A DNA stretch of 64,000 nt from Sindora glabra (GCA_020226215.1 CM035232.1:54340851-54404850); one strand, 5' to 3'. Positions 48,218 to 62,700 are shown, counted from the stretch's first letter. The notes: generated by a model not told the origin, from the letters alone. Numbers and translations are program-made.

Positions 48218-49016
48218 GTAAAACTACATCACTTCTCACCATTTATTAACAAAGCTAGCTTTACAAGTATTCATTATTAAGGATGAAATCAAAAAGTGAT
48301 CCCTAAAGCACAACTCATTTCACTAATAATTAATTGATTTAATAAAAATAGGTTGAATCTCAAATTATTTTAGATCCAATAAAATATCCTGAGTTCGATA
48401 TTGAAAATCATTTTTGTTGAGGAGGGGTTTGCCGTCTATTACTATTATCTTAAATAAAGATTAATCTCACGCTTAATAAAGAAGGTGCAGTATGCCTTAG
48501 GGAGGCATACTCTAAAATATAATAAACTAAAAAACTAATACACTTAATAAAAATTATATAAAAGTAGTATTTACTTTGTAATGTTAATGTAGAATGTAGC
48601 ATTAAAAGTTTTCTTCATAATAGCAATATAGTTAGAGCTATAAACCAACATTAATGAAGAAAAATATTTTTGGAATTAAGAATTGCGCAATTGAAATTTG
48701 AAAACAACTTTAGGACATGACAGCAATTTTCATTTAGCTAACATCACGCCATGGTTTCTAAAATTCACCTGCTTTCAATCCTGCATTAAGGTATTTTGAA
48801 GTTTTCAATTGGGTTCTTATCAAAATTGAGGTTTTTATTTAGAATCCAAAATAGAAAAGGAACTATGTCCATTGGGAGCAATTCGCATAGAACCATTTGT
48901 AAAACAGGCAGATTCTTAATTTGCAGAAATTTAAAAATTTATTTGTTCGCCAACTATGACCCGTTATTATAACCTTGCCAATAAGAGTTTTTTTTTTTAT
49001 TGGTAATTCACACCAA
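48218..49016. other. Intron-like or intergenic DNA after the ARPC2B-like fragment
   Basis: No coding exon is recognised. AT-rich text, ending in TTGGTAATTCACACCAA just before the target duplication of the foldback element. Confidence 0.45.
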
Positions 49017-49025
49017 ACTCGCTTG
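49017..49025. repeat. Left target duplication of the 1.4 kb foldback element
   Basis: ACTCGCTTG, identical to 50,431-50,439. Confidence 0.9.
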
Positions 49026-50430
49026 GGTTAAAATACGAAAATACCGTTATTTCAAAAATTATTTTCCGCTTTACTGTGATTTTGAAATTATTTATCAAAA
49101 TACGCATTGGCCACTGAAGGCGTCTTTCAACATGGCGCCTTCGCAGCTGCGTAGTTCGCAAAAGGCGCCTTTCAACATGGCGCCTTCGCAGCTGCGAACT
49201 GCGCGCAACTGTGAATTTCACAAATCAACCGCAAATTTCACAAATTCGATATTGCAGCGCAAAGGGCTGGGGAGGCGCCATTTCACTTGGCGCCTCCCCA
49301 GCCATACACTTAAACTAACTTTATTAAGGGCTGGGAGGCGCCAAGTGAAATGGCGCCTCCCCAGCCCCATTTTTTAAATTAAATAAATTTTATAAATTTA
49401 TATATTTATTTATATAATTTTTATTTTATTATTATTTATAATAAAATTATAATTTTTAAAATATAATTAATTATATTTTATGATATTATTTATATATATT
49501 ATAATTTAAAATTAATATATAATTATATTAAAATTAAATTAATTATATTTTATAAAAAATATTTAGATTTATATTATAAATAGTGTAAATTGTAAATTAA
49601 TAAAAATATAAGGATAAATTTAAAAAAATTTGAAAAAGATAGTAATTTATATATAAATCTAAATATTTGAAAATATTTTTTATTAATTTGAAAATATTTT
49701 TTATATATATTTTCAAATTAATAAAAAATATAAAAAATATTTTTTTTATATATTTTTACGTATATATAAAAAATATTTTCAAATTAATAAAAATAAAAAA
49801 TATTTTTACGTATATATAAAAAATATTTTTTATATATATTTTCAAATATTTTCAAATTAATAAAAAATACTTTCAAATATTTAGATTTATATATAAATTA
49901 CTATCTTTTCAAATTTTTTTAAATTTATCCTTATATTTTTATTAATTTACAATTTGTACTATTTATAATATAAATCTAAATATTTTTTATAAAATATAAT
50001 TAATTTAATTTTAATATAATTATATCTTAATTTTAAATTATAATATATATAAATAATATCATAAAATATAATTAATTATATTTTAAAAATTATAATTTTA
50101 TTATAAATAATAATAAAATAAAAATTATATAAATAAATATATAAATTGAAAAAAATTATTTAATTTAAAAAATGAGGCTGGGAGGCGCCATTTCACTTGG
50201 CGCCTCCCAGCCCTTAATAAAGTTAGTTTAAGTGTATGGCTGGGGAGGCGCCAAGTGAAATGGCGCCTCCCCAGCCCTTTCGAATTTTGCAGTTGCGCGC
50301 AGTTCGTAGCTGCGAAGGCATCATGTTGAAAGGCGCCTTCAGCGGCCAATGTATATTTTGGTAAATAGTTTCAAAATCGCAGTAAAGCGGAAAATAGTTT
50401 TTGAAATAACGGTATTTTGGTATTTTAACC
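49026..50430. mobile_element. 1,405-bp foldback (hairpin) Mutator-like element
   Basis: Starts GGTTAAAATACG and ends GGTATTTTAACC, with a perfect 9-bp duplication ACTCGCTTG. The two arms are nearly reverse complements over about 650 bases each, down to an AT-rich centre near 49,750. Each arm has two GGCGCC-N9-GGCGCC units, with spacers ATTTCACTT and its complement AAGTGAAAT, embedded in GGCTGGGGAGGCGCC and complementary text. There are further GGCGCC half-sites next to TTTCAACAT. The left arm has an extra partial duplication around 49,110-49,200 not present in the right arm. Open frames across the arms (for example 49,000-49,377) are artefacts. It has no genes and must be moved in trans. Confidence 0.95.
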
Positions 50431-50439
50431 ACTCGCTTG
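50431..50439. repeat. Right target duplication of the 1.4 kb foldback element
   Basis: ACTCGCTTG, identical to 49,017-49,025. Confidence 0.9.
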
Positions 50440-53056
50440 TATATTTTTCAGGTGTGATTTACCTATATAATATTACAATATCTTACTTACCTTTTTATAT
50501 TTATTTAATGGTACATATAACTCTCCTCTATTAAATCTTTGTCAAATATACAATCAAAATAAACACTTTTACATAATTTAAATTCTCTCCAATATTAAAA
50601 AAAATTATGTTAATTTTTGAAAAATTTCTTAACATTCTTTCTCTCTCTCTCTTATAATGTTGGAAAATAGAAATTAATAGCTTATAAATTAGCTAAATAA
50701 TCACAAGATTTATTCTTACTCTGTTACTCTTCTCTTATAAAATAAGTCTTATATACCTGAGTTGTCTCATTTGAAGCATTCTTTGTATAAAGAGAAATTT
50801 TTCCTTACCTACCTCTAACGTTAATGACTATCCCACAAATTATTTATGCAATCATTGTTATCAACTGATAGCAATAAAATAAAAAGAATTATTATATTAT
50901 AAAACAATTGTGAAAGCAACGCTTTGATTTTTATATATTAGAATTCTTCAACCATATCATATATGATCAACATACATTTGATACCTCCCTACTATAGGTT
51001 ATAGTTCATGTTTATCTATTAGCATAAATTGGATCCTCCTATTTTAGCTCAAATATATATTTAAAATAAAAAATTACTTCCACAATGAACTTGTTTTTCT
51101 TATGAGTTAAGATAATTTCACAATGAAGAAAAATTAAATCCTTACATAGAAAAAAAGAAGTTAAATTATATCATTCAAAGATAAGGAACTCACAGTGAAA
51201 TTTTTTCTTATTGATCTCAAATGAAATAATCAAATTTCAAAAATTTTGCTTTAATAAGAGGGTAGTTTCATAATGATAACAAAAATGGTGAATAAATTAA
51301 AGATAAAATGTGAAATGACTTTTCTAAAGTAGCATTAATTTCTTTTAGTATTAGAGTAAATTAAATTACATTAGAACCACATATTAATTCTATTAGAATA
51401 TCTAATAAAGAAATAATGAAAGAAAGTTATGTATACTGTTAAATACATATAAAAGAATAAATAGCACACTTTAATATTATTGGAAGTAAATCACACATCA
51501 CAAAAAGTGCATGAAGATTATATGTAATTTACCTAATTTTTTATGAGATTTTGTCAAAGATATATATAAAAAATGGGCCCCAAGTCCACGAGCTACCCAT
51601 GGGCTTAAGGTGGTCATAGTCCCTCTATGTAAAGCCTATTTTTTTTGTGTAAGCTTATGTGAGCAAACTTATATAGTCTCAAACTTACTTGTAAGTCTGT
51701 CTTTTTTTCTTCTCTTTATTCTTTAAGTATTTAGAGTCTCTTAATCTAACCAAATTCAATATCCAATGATCTAATATAATTTTTTAACCTTACTTAATTG
51801 ATTAATTACATAAAATAAAAAAAATTAATTAGTCAATTATAATTTATCCGAAAAAATATTTTTTTAATTCAGCCTAATCCAATGTCTCCTTAAAGGATTT
51901 ATGCCTTATGTTACATTCATAATTTGAACATCAATCCTTGTGTGTTTACTTTTAATAGTTTAATTACTCCTGCTATTAAACCCCTTCCGACCCCGTTTTA
52001 CATATCTAATTAAAGATAAGTTTAAGATCTATATATATCAAGTCATAAAGAAAGCAAAAGAAAGAAAGTCCATGTCCATGAACTCTCTTCATGCTTGTAA
52101 GGTACCGATAAGCCATTTGTGAGGTGGAATTCTTCATTTGAAAAGTACTGGTAAAATTCTTGATAAAATTCAAAAGATGAAACTAGCTAAGCAAAAAGAA
52201 ATTGCAATTTCACAAGCAAAGAATTCAACCAACATGAAATGATTATAAGTTATCAAGGTGTTCGCAACAAATCTATCATAAATAAAGTTCTTTCATATCT
52301 TATGTCTTGAGGATAAAAACTTTCTACGTGACAAATGGATTGAATGTAGCATAAGGATCAATGGTATTAATAGGGATTAATATGGAGATGGCTTCAAGCC
52401 CTTACTAAACAATAGGAATCCTAAAAGATAAAACAAAGTCCTATTTTCAAACTTCCATTTCAATAGAAAATTTGAATGTGTTCAAAAAGTAAGACCAAGT
52501 GTTTGCCTTTTCTAAACAATAGGCCAAAGATAGTGAAGACTCTAAAAAGGCCCTAAGGAAGTAGCATGTATATATTACTCAAGACAAGAAGAAAAAGTCT
52601 TCTCTTTTCTCTTCTTAACCTGATTCTGCCTATTCTATTTGCATCATTTTTTCTTTCTATCAAAGAAGTATAGAATTGGATAATGGATTCCCACAAATAC
52701 ATTTTTTATCTTTTTATTGGTAGCTACCCTTCCTTCCTTACTCCTTATCTCTTATTGGTGGTTGGTTAACAAACCTATGGTTTCTTGCATTAGATAATGT
52801 TATTTAAGTTAGGATGAGATACATATCGAATAATTTTAATGATATGTTAAGTTAGATATATATATTACTAATTTCCATGTCTATATGAGAAAGTTAGCAA
52901 TTTTCATTTTTTATGTAAATGAAAAACAAAAATTTAAAAGGACTAAAATAATAAAAGATATTAAAGCCAATCTGTCACCATTAAATACTATTTCAATTAA
53001 AAAATACATTTACTATAGAAATAAGAAAGAATAAGTGAAATTAACTTTAATATCTT
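50440..53056. other. AT-rich intergenic DNA, no gene
   Basis: No supported coding region. Interspersed-repeat text (CCCAAGTCCACGAGCTACCC, then ATGGGCTTAAGG) lies at about 51,575-51,690 and belongs to the same loose family as 58,880-59,110. Confidence 0.45.
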
Positions 53057-53184
53057 AAAGGCAAATGCTAATAATAGCATCCCAAGACTATGGATAAGCA
53101 TCAATTATGAATTTCAAACTAATCAAATTTAATGTTTTTATTTCTATTTTTAGTAATATATTAGATAAGAGGTATTAATTCTAA

Positions 53185-53534
53185 TTAGCAAATGCTAGTA
53201 ATAGCCCCCAAAAGCATTAATTATTAATTTTCAACTAATTATATTTAATATTATAATTTTTATTTTTAATAATATAATAAATAATAAAATAATTAATATT
53301 AAAATAACATTTAATGTCAGATTTTATTTAATAATATTTTATTATTAAAATTATCATCCCTCATTTATTATTTTACTAAAAATAAAAATAAAAATATTAA
53401 ATGTGATTCTAATATTAGTTGTATTATCATTTATTATATTATTAAAAATATAACTAAAACATTAAATTTATTTAGTAAAAAATTAATAATTAATACTTAT
53501 CAATAGCCTCGATGGCTATTTTAACGTTTAGCTA
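53185..53534. mobile_element. Candidate MITE with long imperfect inverted ends
   Basis: The left end TTAGCAAATGCTAGTAATAGCC and later GCATTAATTATTAATTTT are mirrored on the right by AAATTAATAATTAATACTTA, ATAGCC and TTTAGCTA. The interior is AT-rich with no coding. A direct, diverged copy of the left half precedes it at about 53,057-53,180, so two copies may have inserted in tandem or nested. Target duplication unclear. Confidence 0.5.
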
Positions 53535-56500
53535 CTTTAAATTAACACTTCGTTATTGCGATCACTTAAATGTTCTTTATTATTTTATTACTATATTGCC
53601 AATATGATTTTTTTCATTTAAATGAAAGAGGTGGGGTTAATAATCTTCGCTCTTTTATTTAGATAAAAAATTATGTTATTAGTTTAATAACAATAAAATA
53701 ATAAAAGGTATTTAAGTAATTTTAATAGAGAAATATTAATTTAAAATATTTAAGTTAATTTCATCCATTTTCTCTTATCTTTATAGTGATAAATTGACTA
53801 TAATATCATTTATTATTTTATTATCATTAAATTAGTAGTAAAATTTTTTTATTCAAATAAAAAGTGAAGATTTCTAACCTTCACATATGAATGTGAAGGT
53901 TATGAATCTCTCTCTACCTCTCTTTTTCTCTCTCACACCTATATATATACATATATATAACTTTCAAATATTAGAAAGAATCTTTCATTGCTAATAATAT
54001 TAAATATGAAATATAAGAAAAAAATAATTAATAAACTCACGAAATAAATTAAGTTCAACATTTCATATTAAGTTATAAAACTCATAACAAATTTTAAAAA
54101 AACAAAAATAAATGTAATTGAAAGAAAATATAAGCATATAAAATGCATGAAACTAAAATTCCAAGTAAATCGTAAATAGTTCATATTCAAGTAGAAAACT
54201 AAGTCATCGAAGTTATATTTATTACATTTCTTTCTATTGCTACTTGAGGTCAGAAGACTCAATATTAAAAAATTATTCAAAAATAAAATATTTCAAGAGG
54301 TCAATTATGCTGCCAAAAAAAATCCAAGCTTACATGGAAAACATAATCTCAAAAGAAGCCCATAAAACTATAAAAGGTCAAAAGACCCCATGCTAATAAG
54401 CACAGGATGGAACTTGTAGTAATTGCTTCCCTACCTATGCATGTTCAAGCTAGGAAAAGGTTGTTTGTTTTACCCTCAGTGTCACTTAAGCCAAAAAAAA
54501 AGGTTGTATGCTTCCCTTTGGCACTATATTTACTGTAGGGTCAAAACAAACAGGCTCTCACAAAGGTTGAAAAGCCAATTAGTAGTCATCCGATCTAAAG
54601 GCAAAGATCACTTTAGCCATAAGAATAGAGAAACCTTGTCCCACACTTTTCTTTAAATACTTAGAGCTTATGGCTTAGAAAGATTAGAATAAAGCCTCAC
54701 TATTGTCCAAAAGAGATGTAGGCATATTATGCCTAACCCTCTTAGTCATGCACCCTTTAAATTAAGACAAATGAAAAGGCTTCCACACTCGATGGATCAT
54801 CACTAAAACCTAACTTTGACATAATACCCTTAATTGTTTTGCAAAAGTGCTACCACCATTACACAAAAATGCCTACTACTCTGTACCTCATTGTACCATT
54901 TATCCTCTATATTCCCTACAGGCTTAATCCTCCATGCAAAATCATTATTCTTATAGCTTATATCCTCATCAGTAACCTACCACACTTTAAATACCCCTTT
55001 ATAAATCCTACAAAGACACACAAAAACATAGAGATAAACATAATAAAAATAAAAAGATAGAGTACAAAGAAGAATCTTATCTAGAAATTCTCACAATACT
55101 TAAATTCATTAGACTTGATCTTTCAGAAGCTTAAAAAAGTCCTGAGGTCTACTAAATATGTGAAAACAGGTCCTTTTACCCTATTCTTAAGCCTAATTAT
55201 AAAAGGTTCATTCTTTATCCATAATTTAAAACCACTCTTGTGTATTCCATTATTATACTTATACCTTCTAATTCTAAAACCCTCTCAACACACTTCTAAA
55301 ACATTTTTGGCAACTCTACTAAAAAAGTGTATAAAATGATGACATCTAATAAGTAAGTGGTTAATCAAGGCTTTGGTAGAAATCTTAAGTCTATGAGCCT
55401 TCCCACTAATAACATTCATGCAGCTATAGGCTAACTTGAGCTAGTTCAATTCTTTTTTAGCATGCATATTCCTTATAACCTAAATGACTCAATCCATTAA
55501 TAAACTCAAGTTGTTAGAACTACTAGTGACAATGTTTACCCATGATGACTCTTTCAAACTTTGAATACAACTAGAACTTCAAGTATCAATAATGGGCTCA
55601 CTACTTCAACTTCTTTTCAATTAAGGAATGCCATGTTATAGTCAAGCAATTCTATCACTTAGCAAGTTAAGAATACTGGTTCTGCATCACCTACTATAGT
55701 AACAATGTCTACTTTACTATTAGAATACCTTTTTAGAAATCAATAGTAAATGTGTTAACTTATCTCTAAACTAGGGCATTTTATGGGAAGATCTCTTTAA
55801 GAAAACCTTTTTCTTGTCTCTGGTATAACTAATTAACCAAATTCTCATTAGATGCAAGCCTTGCATGTTGAAGGAGAAGTCCCTAAAATTTAAGCCATCA
55901 TGTGTAGGAACAACCTCATTTTGAAAACATAACTCCTTAGAACCTTACTCATCGAATACACCCATCAAAATACTGGACAAACTATTGCAATTTAGTTCAC
56001 TAAAAGGATTTTTGACATCTTCTTGAAGAAGCAAGGGAGAGAGTAATGATAGGCACAAACTTCCAACCATTTTTCCCTCATAATCTTTGTCTACATCTTT
56101 ATCCTTAAAGATATTAATCCTTTCCTTTTAGAAAATTCAATCGAAAAGGAAATGCCAAAAAGTATGTATACTAGTTCATTAATGATCTTAGTATTTTTAG
56201 AGTTAACTATGACTTGTGCCTAAAGGAGTTATCTAAATCACTATTCAATAAAGCTTACTTGTAGTACATTAAATTACAACTTAGGTCCATCTCCTCCTAA
56301 AATGACATAATTATCACTTTTTGTAATAAGTTCTCAATTACACAAAGAATAGTCCATTTGATGGATTTCAACCAAACATGATAATAGAAAGAATAAGATG
56401 TGTTAAAATATATATTGACCATCCCCAGGACTATTACAAAGAAGTCTTTGAGTCTACTTTAGTTCAAAGTTGCATTGCTAATATAGAAGACCCTATTACT

Positions 56501-56876
56501 CTATATCTCATCATGGCGATATTTAAACCTTCAATGATCTAATCACTAAGGTGAAAAAGGTGTCAAGTTCCTTCAAATAGCAAGCCAAGAAAAGTGATCT
56601 TATGAAAACATAAAAGAAATAAGGTACTTAGAGTAGAAAGATTTCAAAGTGAAGAGTTCAATTCATAATTTTGGTGAAAGAAATAGTAAATGATGTTAAA
56701 CAATGGATTTTATAAACTCCATATGCTGTATCTAATTTTTTTTAACTTTTATAAGAATCTAATTTTGGAATACTTTGAAATGAAAACTAGCCATTTTTTA
56801 TCATCACTCTATAAAATTTTCACACCAAAGGCTATTTAGAGGCTAACAATCGACTATAAAGCCAACAAATCCTAAC
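53535..56876. other. AT-rich repeat-like DNA, no gene recognised
   Basis: 54,300-56,700 is less AT-rich and has a decayed-element look in composition, but I could not read a transposase, integrase or reverse transcriptase motif on either strand. The open frames at 54,423-54,656, 54,839-55,060 and 55,115-55,339 carry no recognisable features. Confidence 0.4.
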
Positions 56877-57402
56877 ATCAGTTTTAAAATGTCATAACTA
56901 TTTTAAGTTCATTTCAAGCAAATAATTTATCATTAAAAAAGTATTTGAGTCTACTTTCAAATAAAGATGATTTCATACTCATATCTTATATAATTTTTGA
57001 CATATGATCAAAATAATGGGAAAAAGGTTAAAAAAGACTACATGTAAAAATCAGATTTTCAAACTCAACTTAAAAAATTCATAACTCTTTCTATCTTACT
57101 CATTTTAAGCAAATGAACTAATTTTCACAAGAAAAGGATTTCATAATTAAATCACATATATTTTACAATATATGATCAAAATATTGTGCAAAGGTTGGAA
57201 AAGATTAGAAAGTAGAAAACTAATTTCTAAACTCAACTTGAAAATTATATAACTCTTTCATATATTGATTGTTTTAAGCAAATGACATGTCCATAAAAAG
57301 CTATTTAAATCCATTTTCACATAAAATTTTCACAATTAAATCATAATATTTTATGAGATATGATTAAAGGAGTAACCAAAAGTTAAATTTGAAAAGACTA
57401 AA
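56877..57402. repeat. Degenerate tandem repeat, three units of about 165-180 bp
   Basis: Each unit has CATAACT(C)TTT, a TTTTAAG(C/T)AAATGA-like word, CA(T/C)AA.TAAATCA and ATATGATCAAAATA(A/T)T, followed by (A/G)GGTT(A/G)(A/G)AAA. Unit starts are near 56,877, 57,057 and 57,222. Such blocks occur in some plant retrotransposon untranslated regions, but no element is identified here. Confidence 0.65.
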
Positions 57403-60328
57403 ACTCATATTTTATTGTTTTAAGTGTTTTATAGGTTATTTTATAAAAATATAATTTTGAGTTATCTTTTTAAGACATATTGATCAAGTTAAGATTTTAA
57501 AAAATATTTAAGTTCTATATTATGAAAAAAATTATATTTTATAGGAAAGTTTAAGTCTAAAAAGAAAAACTACATCAATGAAATATTTAGGCTTTTCTTG
57601 ATGCTTTTAAGGTTCGAAAATTTCAATCTTCTCATCCTTCAATACTTTAATCACATTTTTATTTCCTTTCTTCTTTTCCCTTCTTGAATTGAACATGATA
57701 AGATCTTCCATTTTATTGTTTCAATACTAACTCTTATTCTTTTTATTGGACTTTATTATATAATATGCATAAATTTTACAATCCATATAATTAGTCCCTT
57801 AATATATCAAGTTTTTTATGTGCATGATTCATATATAAAATATATAACAAATTTTCATAAGAACATATATAATCATTATATCATGTATATTGATCAATCA
57901 TCACATAGCATGCCTATTTAGCTTCTATAAAATACAACAATTAAGTACAAAGACATATAATATTATTATATATAGTACTTATTTGTCATTATTAGAACTC
58001 ACCATTTGAGAACCTTAGGGATAACACAGTAAATTATGTTCAAATCTTAAAGGAGATAAAATGAAATTCATTATTAATTCAGTAGCAATTTTCTTTTGAT
58101 CATGTAGAATTTAGGCTATCAAAGAAACTGACAAAACCATTAGAGTATAGCATCCTAAAATGAACATGTAGCAATGTTAGCAAAAAGATCAATTAATTCT
58201 ACTACTAACTTAAAATTCATGGATTTTGATGATTTTGTCAACAAAGCTGAGATTCTCACAATTTCATTCAAAGGACACATACAATTAAAGTAAATTATCA
58301 TAATTACTTTTTTTAAATAATGAAGATGATGGGAAGGTGAGACTTCCCCCTAATTTATTAAATATGACATCAATAATATTATAAGGCTATTAATAAAGAT
58401 CAATTTAGAGATTACTAATAAACTTAATTGGATTAAGAGACAACAATTATACCACCGACATATTAGGATTATCAGTAGAGATCCACTCATATTACTGATG
58501 GGTCCAATTAGGCTGAGAAATAATGACTCAACTACCTCTTGAATGATAATGAATTTCTTAGAGAATCGTTGCCCATCAAGCATGATGATTGTTGTTGTAA
58601 AGGATTTAAATCAATGGTCAAATGGGGTAATCTTATCAGAATTCTTATGACTAGTTATATCAACTTAGATTAACAATTACCTTTTTTATTATTAAATTGT
58701 ACTTTTGATGATGTAAATAAATTATTGCAATTTTTTATTATTAAATTGTACTTTTTGGGTGACCTTATTTATAATTTTTTTTCTTTGTAATAATATACTT
58801 AGAATTTTTTAAATTAACTCTTTCTATACAATAATTTAAGATTATCTTATGTTTCCAATATGGCTAATGTTTGTAGGGATGCTTAATGGTGCAGGCCTAG
58901 TGGACCGGGTTAGACCTATTCAAGCTTAATTCATAAAAAAGTCCTTAAGGCTTGCGGGCTTTGACTTATAAATGGGCTTAGCCTATGGCCCATGCAAAAT
59001 TGATCCACACAAACTAAGCTCATTTAAGCCCACATTTTTGCAAATCTATTTTTGGTAAGTTCAGTTTACTAAAAACCTAAGGATCTATCTACCAAGCTCG
59101 CAAGCCACTAGCCTATTTAGCACCCACAAACATTTGTAAATTTATATAATCAATTATGTGGTAACATATCCATGAAAACTCATCCATTAGGATGATAAAT
59201 TGTCATAATTTAAAAGAAATTTGTCTTTTTCATGTCTACAGTGTGAAGCTTCGGAACTATGATCTTTAGTATATCATTCAATCCTATCACCACTACCTAG
59301 TTTAATTAGGAAACATTTAGAAAGATATGATAAAATCAAATTTGAAAATTAAATAAAAAATTTCCATGATTGGATTTATGGTATTTGATTTTTTTAATCT
59401 TTTTATGACTATAATTCTACTTTTTTTCATTTTTCTATCATGATCTAATTACATAAATCAATAAAAGTTTTTCATATTAAGCTAGAACAATAGTAACATT
59501 TAATGATATTTTAGAGATTTTACTCTCCGTTGTATTTAAGGTTTGAACTCAAGATATTATATATATGCATTAAGTGGATTATCACTACTATTATTAAAAA
59601 ATGTTTATCACATTGAATAATTTCATAAAGAGATCTCCAAATTTATTATGATCAAGAGTTATAAATAAAATCAAACTTTAAGATGTAGTTATAAAAAATA
59701 ATAATACAATTGAAATAAATTATAAGGATGAAAAGTTTAAATTAACCATTTCTTTTTCAAGTAATATATACCAATTAATGAGACTAGAAGATCCAACTGT
59801 TCACTTTCATCTAGAGATTTTTAATTATATTTACCCTTTATTTAGAATGGTTGAAAATGATATTTCATTTTATTTTCAAATAAATTTTTATTTAAAATGA
59901 TATTTCACTTTAAGTAAAAATAAATTTCATCATTTTATTTTATTTCATTTACAATTTATATTTTAATTGTATTTGTACTATTATGAAATTCATTAAATTT
60001 AACAAAAATTTCATTAGAACTTATTTCATTTAACTTAAAATATATATTATATACAAGATTTATCCCATTTCTAATATTGTATTTACCATAATACCATAAA
60101 AATATATATTTAATCAAATTTCATGTATTTTTAATATATATTCCAAACAAAAGAATTCATTTGTAAATGAATTAAAATCATTATTTTTGACAAAATTTTT
60201 AAACAATAAAAATTATTTATAAATAAATTAAAATCATTTTTTATTGAACTTAAATGATATTGAATCTAAAAAATTGTGATGTCAAATAAACCTCTAGTTT
60301 ATTTAAATTATATGCCTTCAACTAATCA

Positions 60329-60386
<58 letters not shown>

Positions 60387-62700
60387 AAATAGAAGAGAAA
60401 TAATAAGTTAAAGTATAATAAAACATGATGTTTTTTCTTCTAATAATTAGCTTGGTGCACATAATCACATGCACTCCATACAATTAGGGTGACAAATAAA
60501 TGGTTTAATTTGATTTAGATTTGGTCATTAATAGATTAACTCATTTATCTAACTGGCAAATGTTAGCTGTCACTATCACTACTCATTTATTATCATAATT
60601 GTATTGTATTTATTATCTTATTCTTATTTTTAATAATGAAATTAATAAGAGAGAGACAAGGATATTAAGACATCTTTTATTTAATTTTTCCATCTATTTT
60701 TTGAATTTCCTATTTTTAATAACACAATTATTAAGAGGGATGAACATTAATATATTTTTATTTAATTTTTTCTAATTTCATTTCTGTATTTCCATATATT
60801 TTTCCTTCTTCCTTTCCTAGATCTGCTTCTGAACAATCATTTCGATGCAAAAATTAATTATCATTTACCTTATTCTTAGAAAACTAAATAAATAATTTAA
60901 AATAGAGATTTAAAATTACAATTAAAATTATTCAAAATATAAATATTCAAAATGTAATTTAAAATTGAAATCAGCATTATCCATGATTATCCATATTCTA
61001 ATTTTTTTTTTAAAAAAGAACAACATCCCAATAAATAAAAGAATACAATGTTCTAAGGTAAAAAAAATTCAAAGTAGTTCTTAAAAAAGAAAAATCTAAT
61101 CAATGTGAATTTGAAAGAGATTTAAAGAAGAGATATCCATGCTATTGCTTTTTTATAATCCAAAATTCATAGCAATTTTTCTTGTGAAAAATATAAAAAT
61201 AAAGAAAAATTAATAAAAAAAATAATTTAGTGAAAAATGGGTCAAAAAGTATCCCTTGCTTTCTCAACACCTCTTTCTTTCTCTTTAGTTAATTATATTA
61301 TTAAAATTACAAATAAAATATTAAGTAAAACTATATTGTAAATCGTTGCTTAACCATAGTCTGGGAATGCTAGTTAGCATTTCCCTATCCAATTTTGTCT
61401 TAATAAAAAAATTCTATATAAGTTAAAAGTGAGAAATAAATAGTTTAAATGAATTTAGGTCAGGTCATTAACAAATAAATTATCATTAATTCATTTATCC
61501 AATTATATCTTAATTAAAATTTTTTGCATTTGTCATAAATTGACCCATGACCTATGCATAAAAGATGGATCTAATCTATCAATTTATCTATTATTAACTA
61601 TAATTAATTCTATACTATTTTATTATATAATTTTTCATTCCTATTTTCTATCACTATAGCCTCTACAATTACAATCATTTTATTATTGGCACTAGTATTA
61701 GAAAACATTATTAAAAATTTTTAAAATCATAAATCCTCTCTTAAAAAAATTTACTATTATTTAGTTAATTTTTTTATTAAATCCATTAAACTTAAAGTGA
61801 AATTCCAACTAAATTTTGAGTTTGTCAAAATTTGCAATGTATACTAATTTTTAGAGAAAATACCTATTTATATCCTTCTGATATTCACTTTGTTTTAATG
61901 TTAACCTTTTAATATGATTCATATTAATTTTATCTATGGCAAACACTAATTTATTCTATCTTATCCCTTGGTTAGTAGGCCATTTAATTGCATAATAGAA
62001 AGCTAATGTGGACATCCTTATGGTTGTGTGGAGTAACCTAAATTGCTGATTGTAATGATTATGTGTAAGTTGAGCCAAATAGCTAAAAATATGAGACCCA
62101 ATGACATTGTTTGGCTTCCTTTCTATAATTTCCTCTGTTGTGAAACACAAAGCATCAAAGTTGAAAAACAGTAAAACCTTTGTGTTTAGGAGAGGAAATA
62201 CACTGAAGTTTTGCAAGGATTTCTTCGATTTAGTCATTGTGGTGTGTTCAAATAAGTTCTTAAAATTATTCTTTTAGGTTTTTCTAGCTATATTTTATGG
62301 TTTAAATATTATATTAGATTTTTTTTCATGTGGCATTTTGCTTTTGATGAAGGATGTGTATATTCAATTAAGCTTTTGAACCTCAGTAGTTTTTATGCAA
62401 TTTTGGTAGAATAATTCACTAAGTTCCCATTCTAAGCCTTCTATCATTCGATAAGTGTCCAATGTAAGTTTAATCATTTTGACCTAAAATTGTGAGAAAG
62501 AGTTGTAAGGTTTCCATTTAAGTGTTATCAATATATTATATATCAATTTAAGAAAGTTTATTTTTAGATAATGCTTAATGAATCAAAGTGAAATAATAAA
62601 CATTAAAATGTTAATTGGCCCCCAAACTTGAAATTATTTTTAGATAGTGCTCTATTTTTTAAATTTGTGACCACCTTAATGTTTATTTTAATTGTACAAG
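57403..62700. other. AT-rich intergenic DNA, no gene recognised
   Basis: It includes the interspersed repeat at about 58,880-59,110 (GGCTTGCGGGCTTTGAC and GGGCTTAGCCTATGGCCC words) and a long (AT)n tract listed separately. Minus-strand frames at 58,350-58,583 and 61,956-62,237 lack recognisable features. Confidence 0.45.
60331..60382. repeat. (AT)n dinucleotide microsatellite, about 26 units
   Basis: An uninterrupted AT run of about 52 bases. Confidence 0.97.

Noticed and set aside
49000..49377. 125-codon open frame over the left arm of the foldback element
   Set aside because: It crosses the target duplication and inverted repeat and is open only because GGCGCC-rich arms lack stops; similar frames arise in the mirror arm.
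54423..55339. Series of plus-strand open frames in a less AT-rich region
   Set aside because: No transposon or host domain readable on either strand; frames are unrelated to each other.
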